DNA of 59,572 nt, from positions 1 through 59,572 of the forward strand of contig NZ_FMZZ01000023.1 in the NCBI RefSeq assembly GCF_900101685.1. The letters run 5' to 3'. The translations under genes were made by a program, and so were the position numbers. Positions 46,601 through 54,011 of this stretch are shown piece after piece. The stretch is from Actinokineospora iranica (GTDB lineage Bacteria > Actinomycetota > Actinomycetes > Mycobacteriales > Pseudonocardiaceae). The notes under the pieces are model-generated. The model was given only the letters and a program-made list of their open reading frames with translations. It searched no databases and had not been told where the DNA came from. Within the stretch, counting starts at the first letter, position 1, and the number at the start of each line of letters is the position of its first letter.

Positions 46601-47102
46601 CCTCGGTCCAGCGCACGGTCAGGTCGTCGTCGACAGTGCGGAACCGTTGGCCTGGGGTCACCAGCATCGTGTGCCCGTTGGTCCAGGTCACCCGGACCAG
46701 ATCCGAGGCGGGGTTCTCGTAGACAGCGACAACCGGCACCGGCCTGCCCGCGCCGTCGAGCACGAGGTCGCCTAGCTCGACGGTCTCGATGGGGCGCAGG
46801 CCGTCCGGGGTCGACACCAGTGCGCCACGGACGAAGCAGTCGCCGACGACGCGGGAGGACTTCACGTAGGCGTGGGTGGGGCGGTAGCCCTGCTCGTTCA
46901 TCGAGAACAGGATGCGGCGGTGCACCGGCTTGAGGCCGTCGCGGGCGTCGGGCAGGGCGCGGGAGTGGATGACGGAGTACGCGTACTCCAGGTACGAGTC
47001 CTCGATCTCGGTCTTCACCGGGTTGTCGAAGACCTGCGCGCCCGCCTGGTCGAAGGCGGCGGGATCGACCTTGGTGGTCGAGGGACCCTTGCGGCGTGCC
47101 AT
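43611..47102 (-). CDS. parC: DNA topoisomerase IV subunit A, interrupted by an intein
   Basis: A 1163-residue precursor. Residues 1-88 and 423-1163 form a type IIA topoisomerase A subunit: DGLKPVHRRILFSM, KYHPHGDTAIYDAMVRLAQ, the catalytic Tyr in AASRYTEARMS (Tyr471 in precursor numbering), then the coiled-coil gate and a beta-pinwheel C-terminal domain. The GyrA-box QRRGG motif is not seen, which fits ParC rather than GyrA. Residues 89-422 are an intein, inserted between SSRVVGD and CMGKYHPHGD, that must splice out to give a roughly 829-residue enzyme. parE lies 40 bp upstream in the same orientation. The enzyme decatenates sister chromosomes. Confidence 0.93.
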   Translation of the reverse strand: MARRKGPSTTKVDPAAFDQAGAQVFDNPVKTEIEDSYLEYAYSVIHSRALPDARDGLKPVHRRILFSMNEQGYRPTHAYVKSSRVVGDCFVRGALVSTPDGLRPIETVELGDLVLDGAGRPVPVVAVYENPASDLVRVTWTNGHTMLVTPGQRFRTVDDDLTVRWTEARDLIGRRTVGYGAGRHPQWEPNGEPYHYVLGLVLAKGSVGDADGRVRIHLRDAEPLDVAHGWAIETGVTVSRGKREASEPDGRDEHILTFARHDGLLAAGEPDSEYRRVPDSVLSDRAAWLPFLAGLFDGRGRVRRADREIVFVSAGETVARQVYSMLADRGIHARRWTRAGQAAAHAVSVSGRDAAVLGRALLPWTRIGHKQDALGAIVAEHGAAPGGVSVESVEVVESDATYDIQVGSHEHAFVVEGFVVHNCMGKYHPHGDTAIYDAMVRLAQDFSLNAPLIDGHGNFGSPDDGPAASRYTEARMSAEAMLLVGELGEDTVDFRPNYDGSLMEPTVLPAAFPNLLVNGTSGIAVGMATNMIPHNLGEVVAAARWLLMHPDATLDKLMEFVPGPDLPTGGMLLGLDEVRKAYETGRGVVRMRAKVEIGPLEGSRGRQAITVTELPYQVGSEKIIEKITDEVTKSKRLTGIADVKDLTDRENGTRLVIECKVGVNPQALLADLYRLTPMEQSFGINNLVLVDGQPRTLGLKALLEVFLRHRAEVVTRRTRYRRRKREERLHLVEGLLRALLDIDKVIKLIRGSEDAAAAKAGLMSRFKLSEIQATYILDTPLRRLTRYDKLELEAEQDKLRAEIEELSKILDDEKVLRRVVSTELGKVAKDLTAERRTALIDGDLKEVLAASKPAGPLEVADDPCQVVLSATGLVARTAAESEEATEGRRRRGRARHDTVAAVVHSTARGQVLLVTNRGRAVKTDVLPLPVLPEQSGTVSLSGGMAASELVPLDKGEKVVGIAPLGEQAAGSPGLALGTRHGVVKVCAPEWPVRSEEFEVISLKDGDEVVGATWLTDGTETLVFVSSEASLLRFAAGLVRPQGLKGGGMAGMTLPGAAKVAFFGAVRTDDPEHGEPMVVTSTGQSVKVTPFAEYPAKGRATGGVRAHRFLKGEAGLVLAWVGPRPAGASRTGSAIELPEPDPRRDGSGAPHPGPDVVGHLIERD
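45837..46838 (-). mobile_element. ParC intein (334 codons) with a degenerate LAGLIDADG endonuclease
   Basis: The intein starts with Cys (CFVRGALVSTPDG) and ends with EGFVVHN, and the next extein residue is Cys: the normal cysteine-type splice junctions. Block B reads GHTMLVTPGQ, so the usual TxxH His is Gln (intein residue 64). The two dodecapeptide motifs are VLGLVLAKGS (109-118) and FLAGLFDGRG (203-212). The catalytic acidic position is Lys116 in the first and Arg211 in the second, so the homing endonuclease is probably dead. Block F (YDIQVGSHEHAFVV) and the penultimate His are present. The exact boundaries follow from Cys codon 46836-46838 and Asn codon 45837-45839. Confidence 0.92.
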
Positions 47103-47141
47103 TGCTCAGCGCTCTCTCTCGTGCGGCTCGGGTGCGGACGG

Positions 47142-49193
47142 TCAGACGTCGATCGCGGCTTGGTCGACGCGGCCGGAGGACTCCACCAGCCACGCGCGCC
47201 GCGGTTCGACCTTCTCGCCCATCAGCAGTTCCAGCGCGTTCTCTGCGGCTTCGGCGTCGTCGAGGGTGATCCGGCGGACCGAGCGGGTGGCCGGGTTCAT
47301 CGTGGTCTCCCACAACTCGTCCGCGTCCATCTCGCCGAGGCCCTTGAACCGGGGCACCGGCGTGACGATCTGCTTGCCCGCCTTGGTCAGCCGGGCGACC
47401 GTGGTCTCCATCTCCCGCTGGGTGAAGGTGAAGATGGTCTCCGGGTTGCGTCCCTTGGTGGTCACCTTGTGCAGCGGCGGCATCGCCGCGTACAGCCTGC
47501 CGTCCTCGATGACCGGCCGCATGTACTTGGCGAACAGCGTGATCAGCAGCGTCCGGATGTGCGACCCGTCGACATCGGCGTCGGCCATCAGGATCACCCG
47601 CCCGTACCGCATCGCCGCGAGGTCGAACGTCCGCCCGGTCCCGGCCCCGAGCACCTGCACGATGGAGGCGATCTCAGCGTTGCGCAATGTGTCGGCGAGA
47701 CTGGCCTTCTGCACGTTGAGTATCTTGCCCCGCAAGGGAAGCAGCGCCTGATACTCCGACACCCGCGCCATTCTGGCCGAGCCGAGGGCGCTGTCGCCTT
47801 CCACGAGGAACAGTTCGCTGCGGGACAGGCCGGTGGTGCGGCAGTCGACCAGTTTGGCTGGCATCGCCGCGCCTTCCAGGGCCGTCTTGCGGCGGGCGGC
47901 GTCCTTCTGCTGTTTCTGGGTGAGGCGGACGCGGCTGGCGTCGACGATCTTCTGGAGGACGACTTTGGCTTCGGACTTGGTCTTTCGGTCCTCGGTCCAC
48001 AGTTTGACGTGGCGCTCGACAACGCCCTGGATGACCTTGGTGATGCCCGCGGTCGACAGCTCGTCCTTGGTCTGCGAGGTGAACTGGGGCTCGGGGATGC
48101 GCACGTGCACCACCGCGGTCATGCCTTCGAGCACGTCGTCCAGGGTCGGCGGGTCCTCCTTGGGCTTGAGCAGGCCGCGGGTGCGGGAAATGGCCTCCTG
48201 CAACGCCTTCACGGTGGCGCGCTCGAAACCCTTGCGGTGGGTGCCGCCGTGGGCGTTGCGGATGGTGTTGGTGAAGCACTCGACCGTGCGCTCGTAGCCG
48301 GTGCCCCAGCGGAAGGCGACCTCGATCTCGGCCCGGCGCTCCACTTTGGACCGCATGACGCCGTTCTCGTCGGCGGCGTTCTCCTGGTAGGCGCCCTCGC
48401 CGATGATCAGCAGGGTGCCCGAGACGGCCCGCTCGCTCGACGGGGCGAGGAAGTCGACCATGTCGGTGAGGCCGTTGGGGTAGTGGAAGGTCTCCTCGGA
48501 GATCGAGTCCTCGGCCGCGGTGCGCAGCACGTAGGTCACGCCGGGGACCAGGAACGCGGTGTTGCGCACCTTGGTCCGCACGGCCTCGACGTCGAGGGCG
48601 GCGCCGTTCTCGAAGTAGCGCGCGTCGTACCAGTAGCGGATCGAGGTGCCGGTGGACTCGCCGCGCTTCATCTTGCCGACGATCTGCAAACCGGACTGCC
48701 GGGTGAACTTCGCCTTCGGGCCGGGGCCGTCGAACACCCCGGGGACGCCGTGGGCGAAGGACATCTGGTGGACCTTGCCCTCCCGCTTGACGGTGACGTC
48801 GAAGCGGTGGGACAGGGCGTTGACCGCGGACGCGCCGACGCCGTGCAGGCCGCCGGAGGTCTTGTACCCGGAGCCGCCGAACTTGCCGCCCGCGTGCAGC
48901 CGGGTGAGCACGAGTTCGACGCCGGAGAGCCCGGACTTGGCGTGCACCCCGGTCGGGATGCCGCGGCCGTCGTCGTCGACCTGCACGCTGCCGTCCGCGT
49001 GCAGGGTCACCACGACCCGGGTGGCGTGGCCCGCGACGCCCTCGTCGGTGGAGTTGTCCACGACCTCGGCGAACAGGTGGTTGATGCCCCGGCTGTCGGT
49101 CGAGCCGATGTACATGCCGGGTCGCTTCCGGACGGCCTCCAGACCCTCCAGATGGGTCAGGTCGTCGGCCCCGTACAGGGTCTCGGCTGTCAC
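47142..49193 (-). CDS. parE: DNA topoisomerase IV subunit B
   Basis: A 683-residue GHKL ATPase/TOPRIM protein. ATP site: EVVDNSTDEGVAGHAT, DDGRGIP, GGLHGVGASAVNAL. Transducer domain in the middle. TOPRIM: FLVEGDSALGSA and LMADADVDGSHIRTLL. C-terminus: RFKGLGEMDADELWETTMNP. The length and lack of extra insertions fit actinobacterial ParE/GyrB2. The GTG at 49193 (MTAETLYGADD) has GGAG 9 nt upstream; the open frame extending to 50135 upstream is not coding in this frame. It pairs with parC 40 bp downstream. No intein is present in this subunit. Confidence 0.93.
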   Translation of the reverse strand: MTAETLYGADDLTHLEGLEAVRKRPGMYIGSTDSRGINHLFAEVVDNSTDEGVAGHATRVVVTLHADGSVQVDDDGRGIPTGVHAKSGLSGVELVLTRLHAGGKFGGSGYKTSGGLHGVGASAVNALSHRFDVTVKREGKVHQMSFAHGVPGVFDGPGPKAKFTRQSGLQIVGKMKRGESTGTSIRYWYDARYFENGAALDVEAVRTKVRNTAFLVPGVTYVLRTAAEDSISEETFHYPNGLTDMVDFLAPSSERAVSGTLLIIGEGAYQENAADENGVMRSKVERRAEIEVAFRWGTGYERTVECFTNTIRNAHGGTHRKGFERATVKALQEAISRTRGLLKPKEDPPTLDDVLEGMTAVVHVRIPEPQFTSQTKDELSTAGITKVIQGVVERHVKLWTEDRKTKSEAKVVLQKIVDASRVRLTQKQQKDAARRKTALEGAAMPAKLVDCRTTGLSRSELFLVEGDSALGSARMARVSEYQALLPLRGKILNVQKASLADTLRNAEIASIVQVLGAGTGRTFDLAAMRYGRVILMADADVDGSHIRTLLITLFAKYMRPVIEDGRLYAAMPPLHKVTTKGRNPETIFTFTQREMETTVARLTKAGKQIVTPVPRFKGLGEMDADELWETTMNPATRSVRRITLDDAEAAENALELLMGEKVEPRRAWLVESSGRVDQAAIDV

Positions 49194-49420
49194 TGGGTCG
49201 CACTCCAAGATCGTGGTGTCGCTCGAACAGGTGTCCCAAGGTACCGGAGGGTATCCGGCGCTCCCGACCATGTGGCGGCACCGCGCCGCCGCTCGCCGGT
49301 GGGCTGGCGCACGCCCCAGCCACCACTGTCCTCCCCGCGCTGAACCGCGGGCGTCGAACTGGGAAATTCCCGGCGGCCGGATTGCGCGCCGCCACCTTGA
49401 CCGGCTGCCCAGGCCGGCCT

Positions 49421-49436
49421 TTTGGTCTAGACCAAA
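49421..49436 (+). promoter_or_regulatory. DasR-type operator (dre) upstream of the LPMO gene
   Basis: A perfect 16-bp palindrome, TTTGGTCTAGACCAAA, containing the full TGGTCTAGACCA core of the DasR-responsive element known from Streptomyces (GntR-family regulator released by glucosamine-6-phosphate). It lies 115 bp before the ATG of a chitin-active-type LPMO, a classic DasR target class. It lies in the 357-bp region between parE and the LPMO gene. Confidence 0.85.
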
Positions 49437-49550
49437 TCCGCGCCTCCCCATCCCGCGGGCGCACCCCGCGCCCGACGGGCGGCAGGCGTCCCACTGCTCA
49501 ACGGTTCCCCCCGCCGTACCCGGCGGAAACGTCCGCGAAGTGGAGAGCAC

Positions 49551-50144
49551 ATGAGACACCAGCGCGCCCTCGCCGCCGTCGGCCTCGCGTCCCTGCTGCT
49601 GGTCGCCCTGCCCGCGAGCCCCGCGGCGGCCCACGGCTACGTCAACGCCCCGCCGAGCAGGCAGGCCGACTGCGCGCAGGGCCGGGTCGGCGACTGCGGC
49701 CCGATCGTCTGGGAGCCGCAGAGCGTCGAGGGCCCCAAGGGGCAGAAGAACTGCCCCGGCGGCCTGCCCCAGTTCGCACAGCTCAGCGACGAGACGAAGG
49801 CCTGGCCCGCCACCCCGGTCGGCCGCCGGGTCGAGTTCACCTGGACCCTCACCGCCCGGCACGCCACGACGACCTGGGAATACTTCATCGGCGAGACCCG
49901 CATCGCGGTGTTCGACGACCACGGCGGCCGCCCCGCCGCCACCGTCCGCCACACCGTGGACCTCGGCGCCCACACCGGACGGCAGAAGGTCCTGGCCGTG
50001 TGGAACATCGCCGACACCCCAATGGCCTTCTACAACTGCGTCGACCTCGACGTGGGCACCAGCCTGCGGGCGACCGACCCTAATAGCCGCAGGCAAGCGG
50101 GCTGGGAGCCCGGCACCGCTCCGAGCCGCTGGCACCGACTCTGA
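49551..50144 (+). CDS. AA10 lytic polysaccharide monooxygenase (chitin-binding type)
   Basis: A 197-residue protein. The signal peptide (ALAAVGLASLLLVALPASPAAA) is cleaved before His28, giving the mature N-terminus HGYVNAPPSRQADC. With His104 (WTLTARHATTTWEYF) this forms the copper-binding histidine brace. Conserved Cys pairs and the YNCVDLDV end (axial aromatic) match single-domain AA10 enzymes that oxidatively cleave chitin or cellulose outside the cell. No carbohydrate-binding module is present. GGAGAG lies about 5 nt before the ATG, and a DasR operator is upstream, so induction by chitin breakdown products is likely (inference). Confidence 0.93.
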   Translation: MRHQRALAAVGLASLLLVALPASPAAAHGYVNAPPSRQADCAQGRVGDCGPIVWEPQSVEGPKGQKNCPGGLPQFAQLSDETKAWPATPVGRRVEFTWTLTARHATTTWEYFIGETRIAVFDDHGGRPAATVRHTVDLGAHTGRQKVLAVWNIADTPMAFYNCVDLDVGTSLRATDPNSRRQAGWEPGTAPSRWHRL

Positions 50145-50174
50145 TCACCGCCCGACCCTGCCGGGCGCTCACCT

Positions 50175-50209
50175 CCCCGGAGGCGGTCCCCCGAGGGCGG
50201 CCTCCGGGG
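50175..50209 (+). terminator. Hairpin terminator of the LPMO gene
   Basis: CCCCGGAGGC (50175-50184) pairs exactly with GCCTCCGGGG (50200-50209) around a 15-nt loop, 31 bp after the LPMO stop codon. Confidence 0.65.
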
Positions 50210-50297
50210 CAGGCGGGCACCGAACTCACCTGATGTGGCGAGCCAGGACTGGTGCGGGCGTTCCCTACCGGGCTCCCCTAGAACCACCCGACACCCT

Positions 50298-50420
50298 TTC
50301 CTGCTCATCCGGATCAAGAACATCGAACAGGCCGGGAGCGACCGCACTGGTGGCTGTCAACCCGAAAAGCTGCAACAGGCCGCGTCGTTTCATGGTGTCC
50401 ACCAATCCCCGCAGGAGTTC
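50298..50420 (-). repeat. Partial duplicate of the XRE regulator gene's internal segment
   Basis: This 123-bp block is about 93% identical to 51370-51492 inside the adjacent regulator gene. The right-hand 80 bp differ at a single position. On the minus strand it encodes ELLRGLVDTMKRRGLLQLFG and a following diverged stretch. It begins 10 bp after that gene's stop codon (50431) and has no start codon or domain context. It is a scar of a tandem duplication or of recombination with a related regulator gene. Confidence 0.85.
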
Positions 50421-50430
50421 AGCTTCCCAG

Positions 50431-51852
50431 CTACCGCAGTCCGCTCGCGACCAACCGCTCGTCAAGCTGCTTCACAGCCGCCAAGTCCTCCCACGGCGTG
50501 AGGGTCCGTCGGACTTCATGAATCTGGTGGTCGATCCTGGCTGAACGGTTTTGGGCCAACGCTTCCGGCACGCTCCCGAGCATCCACGCGGCTTCCTCGA
50601 TGTTGCCCGCCACCACGTGGGCTTCGCTGAGCCTGATCCTTCCCACGGCGACATCACGTGGCTTGGCGAGAGCAGCGCTTGATGTGTAAGAGTCAAGCGA
50701 ACCGCTCATCACTTGGATGGCCTCATTTACGCGACCCAGGGCAAGTAGAGATTCCCCTCGTCGCCCGGTGTGCAACTCATCGCTGTACGCATAGAGATAT
50801 GGGGCTGGGGGCTCCTCGCCGCATCGGGGCAGGTAGGTTCGGGTTTCTTCCAACTTCCGCATGGCCGCGTGAGTGTCGCCCATGGCCGCGAAGGCGCAGG
50901 CGGCGGTGTCTGATGCGAAGGCTCGCACACCGACGTTGTCTGTGCGGGCCACCCACGTCTGAGCCGCGACCGCGTAGTCCACGCCGACCGCAGGCAAATC
51001 CATCCACAGGGCCAGTTGCGTCATGCTCGCAAGAATGTAAGCCGCCCGCGTCACGTCTTGAGCCTGATGAGCCGTTTCCCGCGCCTGCTCATAGCAACGA
51101 CGGGCACCAACGAAATCGTTCTTGTTGAAGACCAGCCAGCCGCATTTCTGTTGCGCGTTGGCGAGTGCGGACAGCAACCTGGGCCGCAACGAATCGGGGC
51201 AGTTCGGCACCATGCCGCTCAAGATCTTCACCTGGGCGAGCAGGGTGTGCAACGCCGCCTGTGGGCCGAACTGGTGATCGGTCACACGGGCGTGTTCGAC
51301 GATAGTCTCAATGTGGGCGATGACTTGTTCGTCCACCCGTTCAGGCACGGCGATCGCACCCAACACACGTTCCTGCTCATCCGAGTCGAAAGCGTCGAAC
51401 ATGCCTGGAGCGACCGCACTGGTGGCTGTCAACCCGAAAAGCTGCAACAGGCCGCGTCGTTTCATGGTGTCCACCAATCCGCGCAGGAGTTCTTCGGCTT
51501 CCGTGCTGGGCGTGCGGTTTTCCGGCGGGGGTATCCGCAGGCGGAGCGCCTTGCTTCGGGCTTCGGCCAGTTCGGCTTCCCGCGCTTCCAGGCGGTGCGC
51601 CTGGCAGACCGCGTCCAATGCCCGGAACGACTCCAACAGTGCCCCGTTCGCGCCGACCTTGCGGTCGACCGCCGACCAGAACTGCTCGTCCGCCCGGTAG
51701 CGGCCCTTCTCGATGTGCGCCACGGAGGTGCGGTCGTAGTGCGTGACCCGCGCCAACTGCTCCTGGGTCAGGCTCGCCGCCTTCCGCAGGGCGGCGAGTT
51801 GCCCGCCGAGGCGACGGCGCAAGTTGACTATCGTTTCCGGCTCACGGGGCAT
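50431..51852 (-). CDS. XRE-family transcriptional regulator with TPR-like C-terminal region
   Basis: About 473 residues. An N-terminal helix-turn-helix (LAALRKAASLTQEQLARVTHYDRTSVAHIEKGR, about 18-52) is followed by a linker, a short segment (MKRRGLLQLFGLTATSAVAPG) resembling the conserved linker of such regulators, and a long alpha-helical region with TPR-like repeats (GARRCYEQARETAHQ; GRVNEAIQVMSGSLDSY; GNIEEAAWMLGSVPEAL). This layout is common in actinomycete regulators often divergent from small unknown genes. It is transcribed away from the two genes at 52045-53027, so it probably controls them (inference). The ATG at 51852 is chosen over a GTG at 51861; neither has a strong ribosome-binding site. 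Confidence 0.85.
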   Translation of the reverse strand: MPREPETIVNLRRRLGGQLAALRKAASLTQEQLARVTHYDRTSVAHIEKGRYRADEQFWSAVDRKVGANGALLESFRALDAVCQAHRLEAREAELAEARSKALRLRIPPPENRTPSTEAEELLRGLVDTMKRRGLLQLFGLTATSAVAPGMFDAFDSDEQERVLGAIAVPERVDEQVIAHIETIVEHARVTDHQFGPQAALHTLLAQVKILSGMVPNCPDSLRPRLLSALANAQQKCGWLVFNKNDFVGARRCYEQARETAHQAQDVTRAAYILASMTQLALWMDLPAVGVDYAVAAQTWVARTDNVGVRAFASDTAACAFAAMGDTHAAMRKLEETRTYLPRCGEEPPAPYLYAYSDELHTGRRGESLLALGRVNEAIQVMSGSLDSYTSSAALAKPRDVAVGRIRLSEAHVVAGNIEEAAWMLGSVPEALAQNRSARIDHQIHEVRRTLTPWEDLAAVKQLDERLVASGLR

Positions 51853-52044
51853 CGTATGCACGCTTTCGCTGTCCCAGACACATGTTCGACCAGCATAGCC
51901 ACAGACTGTGCGCGTGTGACAACCCTTTGTATCCGAAAGCCCACAATCGGCTACACAGGATCGAGTTCAGGCATGGCATCCCGGAAACCGCCCGCCGAGC
52001 GGTTCGGTGCCATGTCCTGTCACCGAGCCACGGGAGCCCATCCA

Positions 52045-52431
52045 GTGCCGCACACCGTCATCACCCAAGCCGATGCCCTCTCCCGCCTGCCCGCGCTGGG
52101 CGAACTGCCTGGCGTCCAGCGGGGAGGGTGGGCGTTCCACCTGCTCAGCGAGAACGACACTGTCTCCGGGGTCGCGGCCAGCCGAAGCGGCGCGCGGCAC
52201 ACCGACGTGGTCTTCGTCTTCGATCAACGGCAAGTGCTCGGAATGCGCGTGGTCCCCGACGGCGACGGCGGCATTGTCTGGGGAACCCACGGCAACGCCG
52301 TCGCCGATGTGGCCCGGCGACTGGTGCAAATCCCCGCGCCCGGCGAGCCAGACGCGCCGAACGTGGTCCTCCCGGTCACCGCGTTGGGCGCACCCCAGAC
52401 GTGGGAAACAGCCCTGGGCGGCGCCGCATGA
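52045..52431 (+). CDS. Small protein of unknown function, paired with the next gene
   Basis: A 128-residue soluble protein with alternating strands and helices (WAFHLLSENDTVSGVAASR; DVVFVFDQRQVLGMRVV; GIVWGTHGNAVADVARRLV). No membrane segment or known motif was recognised. The GTG at 52045 has GGGAG 8 nt upstream. Its stop overlaps the ATG of the next gene (ATGA), and the XRE regulator is divergent about 190 bp away. This looks like a conserved-type accessory cassette. Confidence 0.65.
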   Translation: MPHTVITQADALSRLPALGELPGVQRGGWAFHLLSENDTVSGVAASRSGARHTDVVFVFDQRQVLGMRVVPDGDGGIVWGTHGNAVADVARRLVQIPAPGEPDAPNVVLPVTALGAPQTWETALGGAA

Positions 52432-53027
52432 GCAGCGCCAAGGCAGACTCCGTCGTCCCCTACATCGCCACCTGGAGCGAAGAACACTGGGACGAACACC
52501 CCCGGGTCGTGGAACGCCCCGACGGCTCCGGAATCGCCTACCCCGACGAAATCCTCGCCGACCGCGACCAGCGCGGAGTCCTCTGGGACCGGGCGACCAG
52601 CAGGCCGGGACACGGCAAACCCCAGTTCGCCAGAATCCACCCACTGCGGCAGCGCCGCGCCATGCGCAAACTGCTCTGCCAAACCTGCGGCAACCCGGCC
52701 GACAACACTTGCCACGGTGTCCTCTGGGTTCTCCGCGACACCGGCCAACCGCTGACCGAACACCTACTTGTCAGCGAACCGCCCATTTGCCTGCCCTGCG
52801 CGCGGTTGTCCGCCAAGCTCTGCCCGGCCCTGCGAAAGGGACACATCCTGCTGCGAGCCGAATCGTTCCGCCTCTTCGGAGTCGACGGACTGCGCTACCG
52901 CACCGGTCACCCGGCCCCTGTCCCCATCGACCACCACGTCGTCTCCTTCACCGACCCCGCGATCAGGTGGACTCTCGCGGACAAACTGGTCCGCGAGATC
53001 GGGGACTACACGATCCTGACCCGCTAG
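52428..53027 (+). CDS. Protein with paired Cys motifs (possible zinc ribbon), unknown function
   Basis: A 199-residue protein. Cys clusters CQTCGNPADNTC (about 85-96) and CLPCARLSAKLC (about 125-136) could bind zinc as a ribbon or knuckle. The N-terminal part is acidic and Trp-rich (YIATWSEEHWDEHP). The C-terminal part (FRLFGVDGLRYR; DHHVVSFTDPAIRWTLA) has strand-helix character. It overlaps the preceding gene by 4 bp and ends just before the mtnD-like remnant. No catalytic motif is evident. Nucleic-acid or protein binding is possible but not shown. Confidence 0.65.
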   Translation: MSSAKADSVVPYIATWSEEHWDEHPRVVERPDGSGIAYPDEILADRDQRGVLWDRATSRPGHGKPQFARIHPLRQRRAMRKLLCQTCGNPADNTCHGVLWVLRDTGQPLTEHLLVSEPPICLPCARLSAKLCPALRKGHILLRAESFRLFGVDGLRYRTGHPAPVPIDHHVVSFTDPAIRWTLADKLVREIGDYTILTR

Positions 53028-53034
53028 AGACCCA

Positions 53035-53086
53035 GGTCAGCCGCGTGCGACGGTGGGCTCCTCATAGGTGGGGAAGCTGTCGGCGA
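53035..53086 (-). pseudogene. Remnant of an mtnD 3' end (52 bp)
   Basis: This stretch is 46/52 identical to 54010-54061, the 3' end of the intact acireductone dioxygenase gene, in the same orientation. Read on the minus strand it encodes FADSFPTYEEPTVARG and a stop, against IADRFPTYDEITAARG in the real gene. The kinase-like gene lies between the two copies. It is either an old target-site-type duplication or the tail of an ancestral mtnD left when the operon was replaced. Confidence 0.8.
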
Positions 53087-53160
53087 AGCTCATCCACCCG
53101 AGCCCGGTAAGAGTCGAGCCCGCCGAGCTTTGCCGATTACTACGAGGAATAGGACGACGA

Positions 53161-53985
53161 GTGGCAGCGGACGACGATGGGCAACGTGAATGGATGCGTG
53201 AACAGCTAGCCGTGGCGGCTGATCACTTCTCGGTGAAACCGCACGGTGAACTGGTTTACGGATGGCGTGACCGGACGATCGGCAGCCGGGTGTCCAGTCG
53301 GGGCGGTGAGCGCTGGTTGCGTGTCTCGTGGGCCGATCCGCAGTGGGCGCAAGGCGAATACTGGACCGGCAACGCGGACTCGACCAGCATCACGGGCGTG
53401 CCGAAACCGGTGGTGCTCGACAGGCACGAATGGGGTGCGGAGAACTACCGCAACCGGGCGGAAATCATGACCCTGGTCATCGACCAGCCGTGCTCGGCGA
53501 CGGCCGAACTCCGTGACGACATCGACCTTCCCGATCAGTGGTGGTCCGATCTGCGGAACGCGCTCGACACACTGGCCCACCAGCGCACCGACCGAGGGAA
53601 ACGCGACCAGCGGCAGGTAAGCACACGTCTGTTGGCATTCTTCGGCAGCGGCATCGATCCGACGGTGACCGCCTGGGTGACCGCACACGGCGACCTGAAC
53701 TGGTCCAACCTGACGCGGCCCGGCCTGGTCCTGCTGGACTGGGAATCGTGGGGACGGAAAATGGTCGGCTACGACGCTGCCACGCTGTACGTGCTGGCGT
53801 TGCGCGCTCCGGATACGGCCAAGAAGGTGCACGACACGTTTGCCGACACGCTGGATAGCCCCGACGGTCTCCGCGCCCAACTCTTCGTGATCGCTCGCTA
53901 TCTCAAGCGCGTGGAACTGGGCGACTTCAGCGACTACGCGGACCATCTCCACCGACGCGCCCGGACCCTCCTGGACCGGCTTTAG
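53161..53985 (+). CDS. Aminoglycoside-phosphotransferase-like (APH/kinase-fold) protein
   Basis: About 274 residues. The C-terminal lobe has the APH-fold catalytic loop THGDLNWSNL (Asp) and the metal-binding LLDWESWG. The N-terminal lobe lacks an obvious canonical ATP-binding Lys motif. Members phosphorylate small molecules; the substrate is unknown. The GTG at 53161 is chosen because AGGA lies about 6 nt upstream. Longer versions would start inside the mtnD remnant. It is convergent with mtnD. Acquisition together with, or beside, the accessory patch is suggested by the flanking duplicated mtnD ends. Confidence 0.7.
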   Translation: MAADDDGQREWMREQLAVAADHFSVKPHGELVYGWRDRTIGSRVSSRGGERWLRVSWADPQWAQGEYWTGNADSTSITGVPKPVVLDRHEWGAENYRNRAEIMTLVIDQPCSATAELRDDIDLPDQWWSDLRNALDTLAHQRTDRGKRDQRQVSTRLLAFFGSGIDPTVTAWVTAHGDLNWSNLTRPGLVLLDWESWGRKMVGYDAATLYVLALRAPDTAKKVHDTFADTLDSPDGLRAQLFVIARYLKRVELGDFSDYADHLHRRARTLLDRL

Positions 53986-54011
53986 CGTGCCGGGCCAGGA
54001 GAGCCGGATGG

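Noticed and set aside
49194..50135. N-terminal extension of ParE by the upstream open frame
   Set aside because: The extension is antisense to the LPMO gene, has no family features, and the GTG at 49193 gives a normal ParE N-terminus with a ribosome-binding site.
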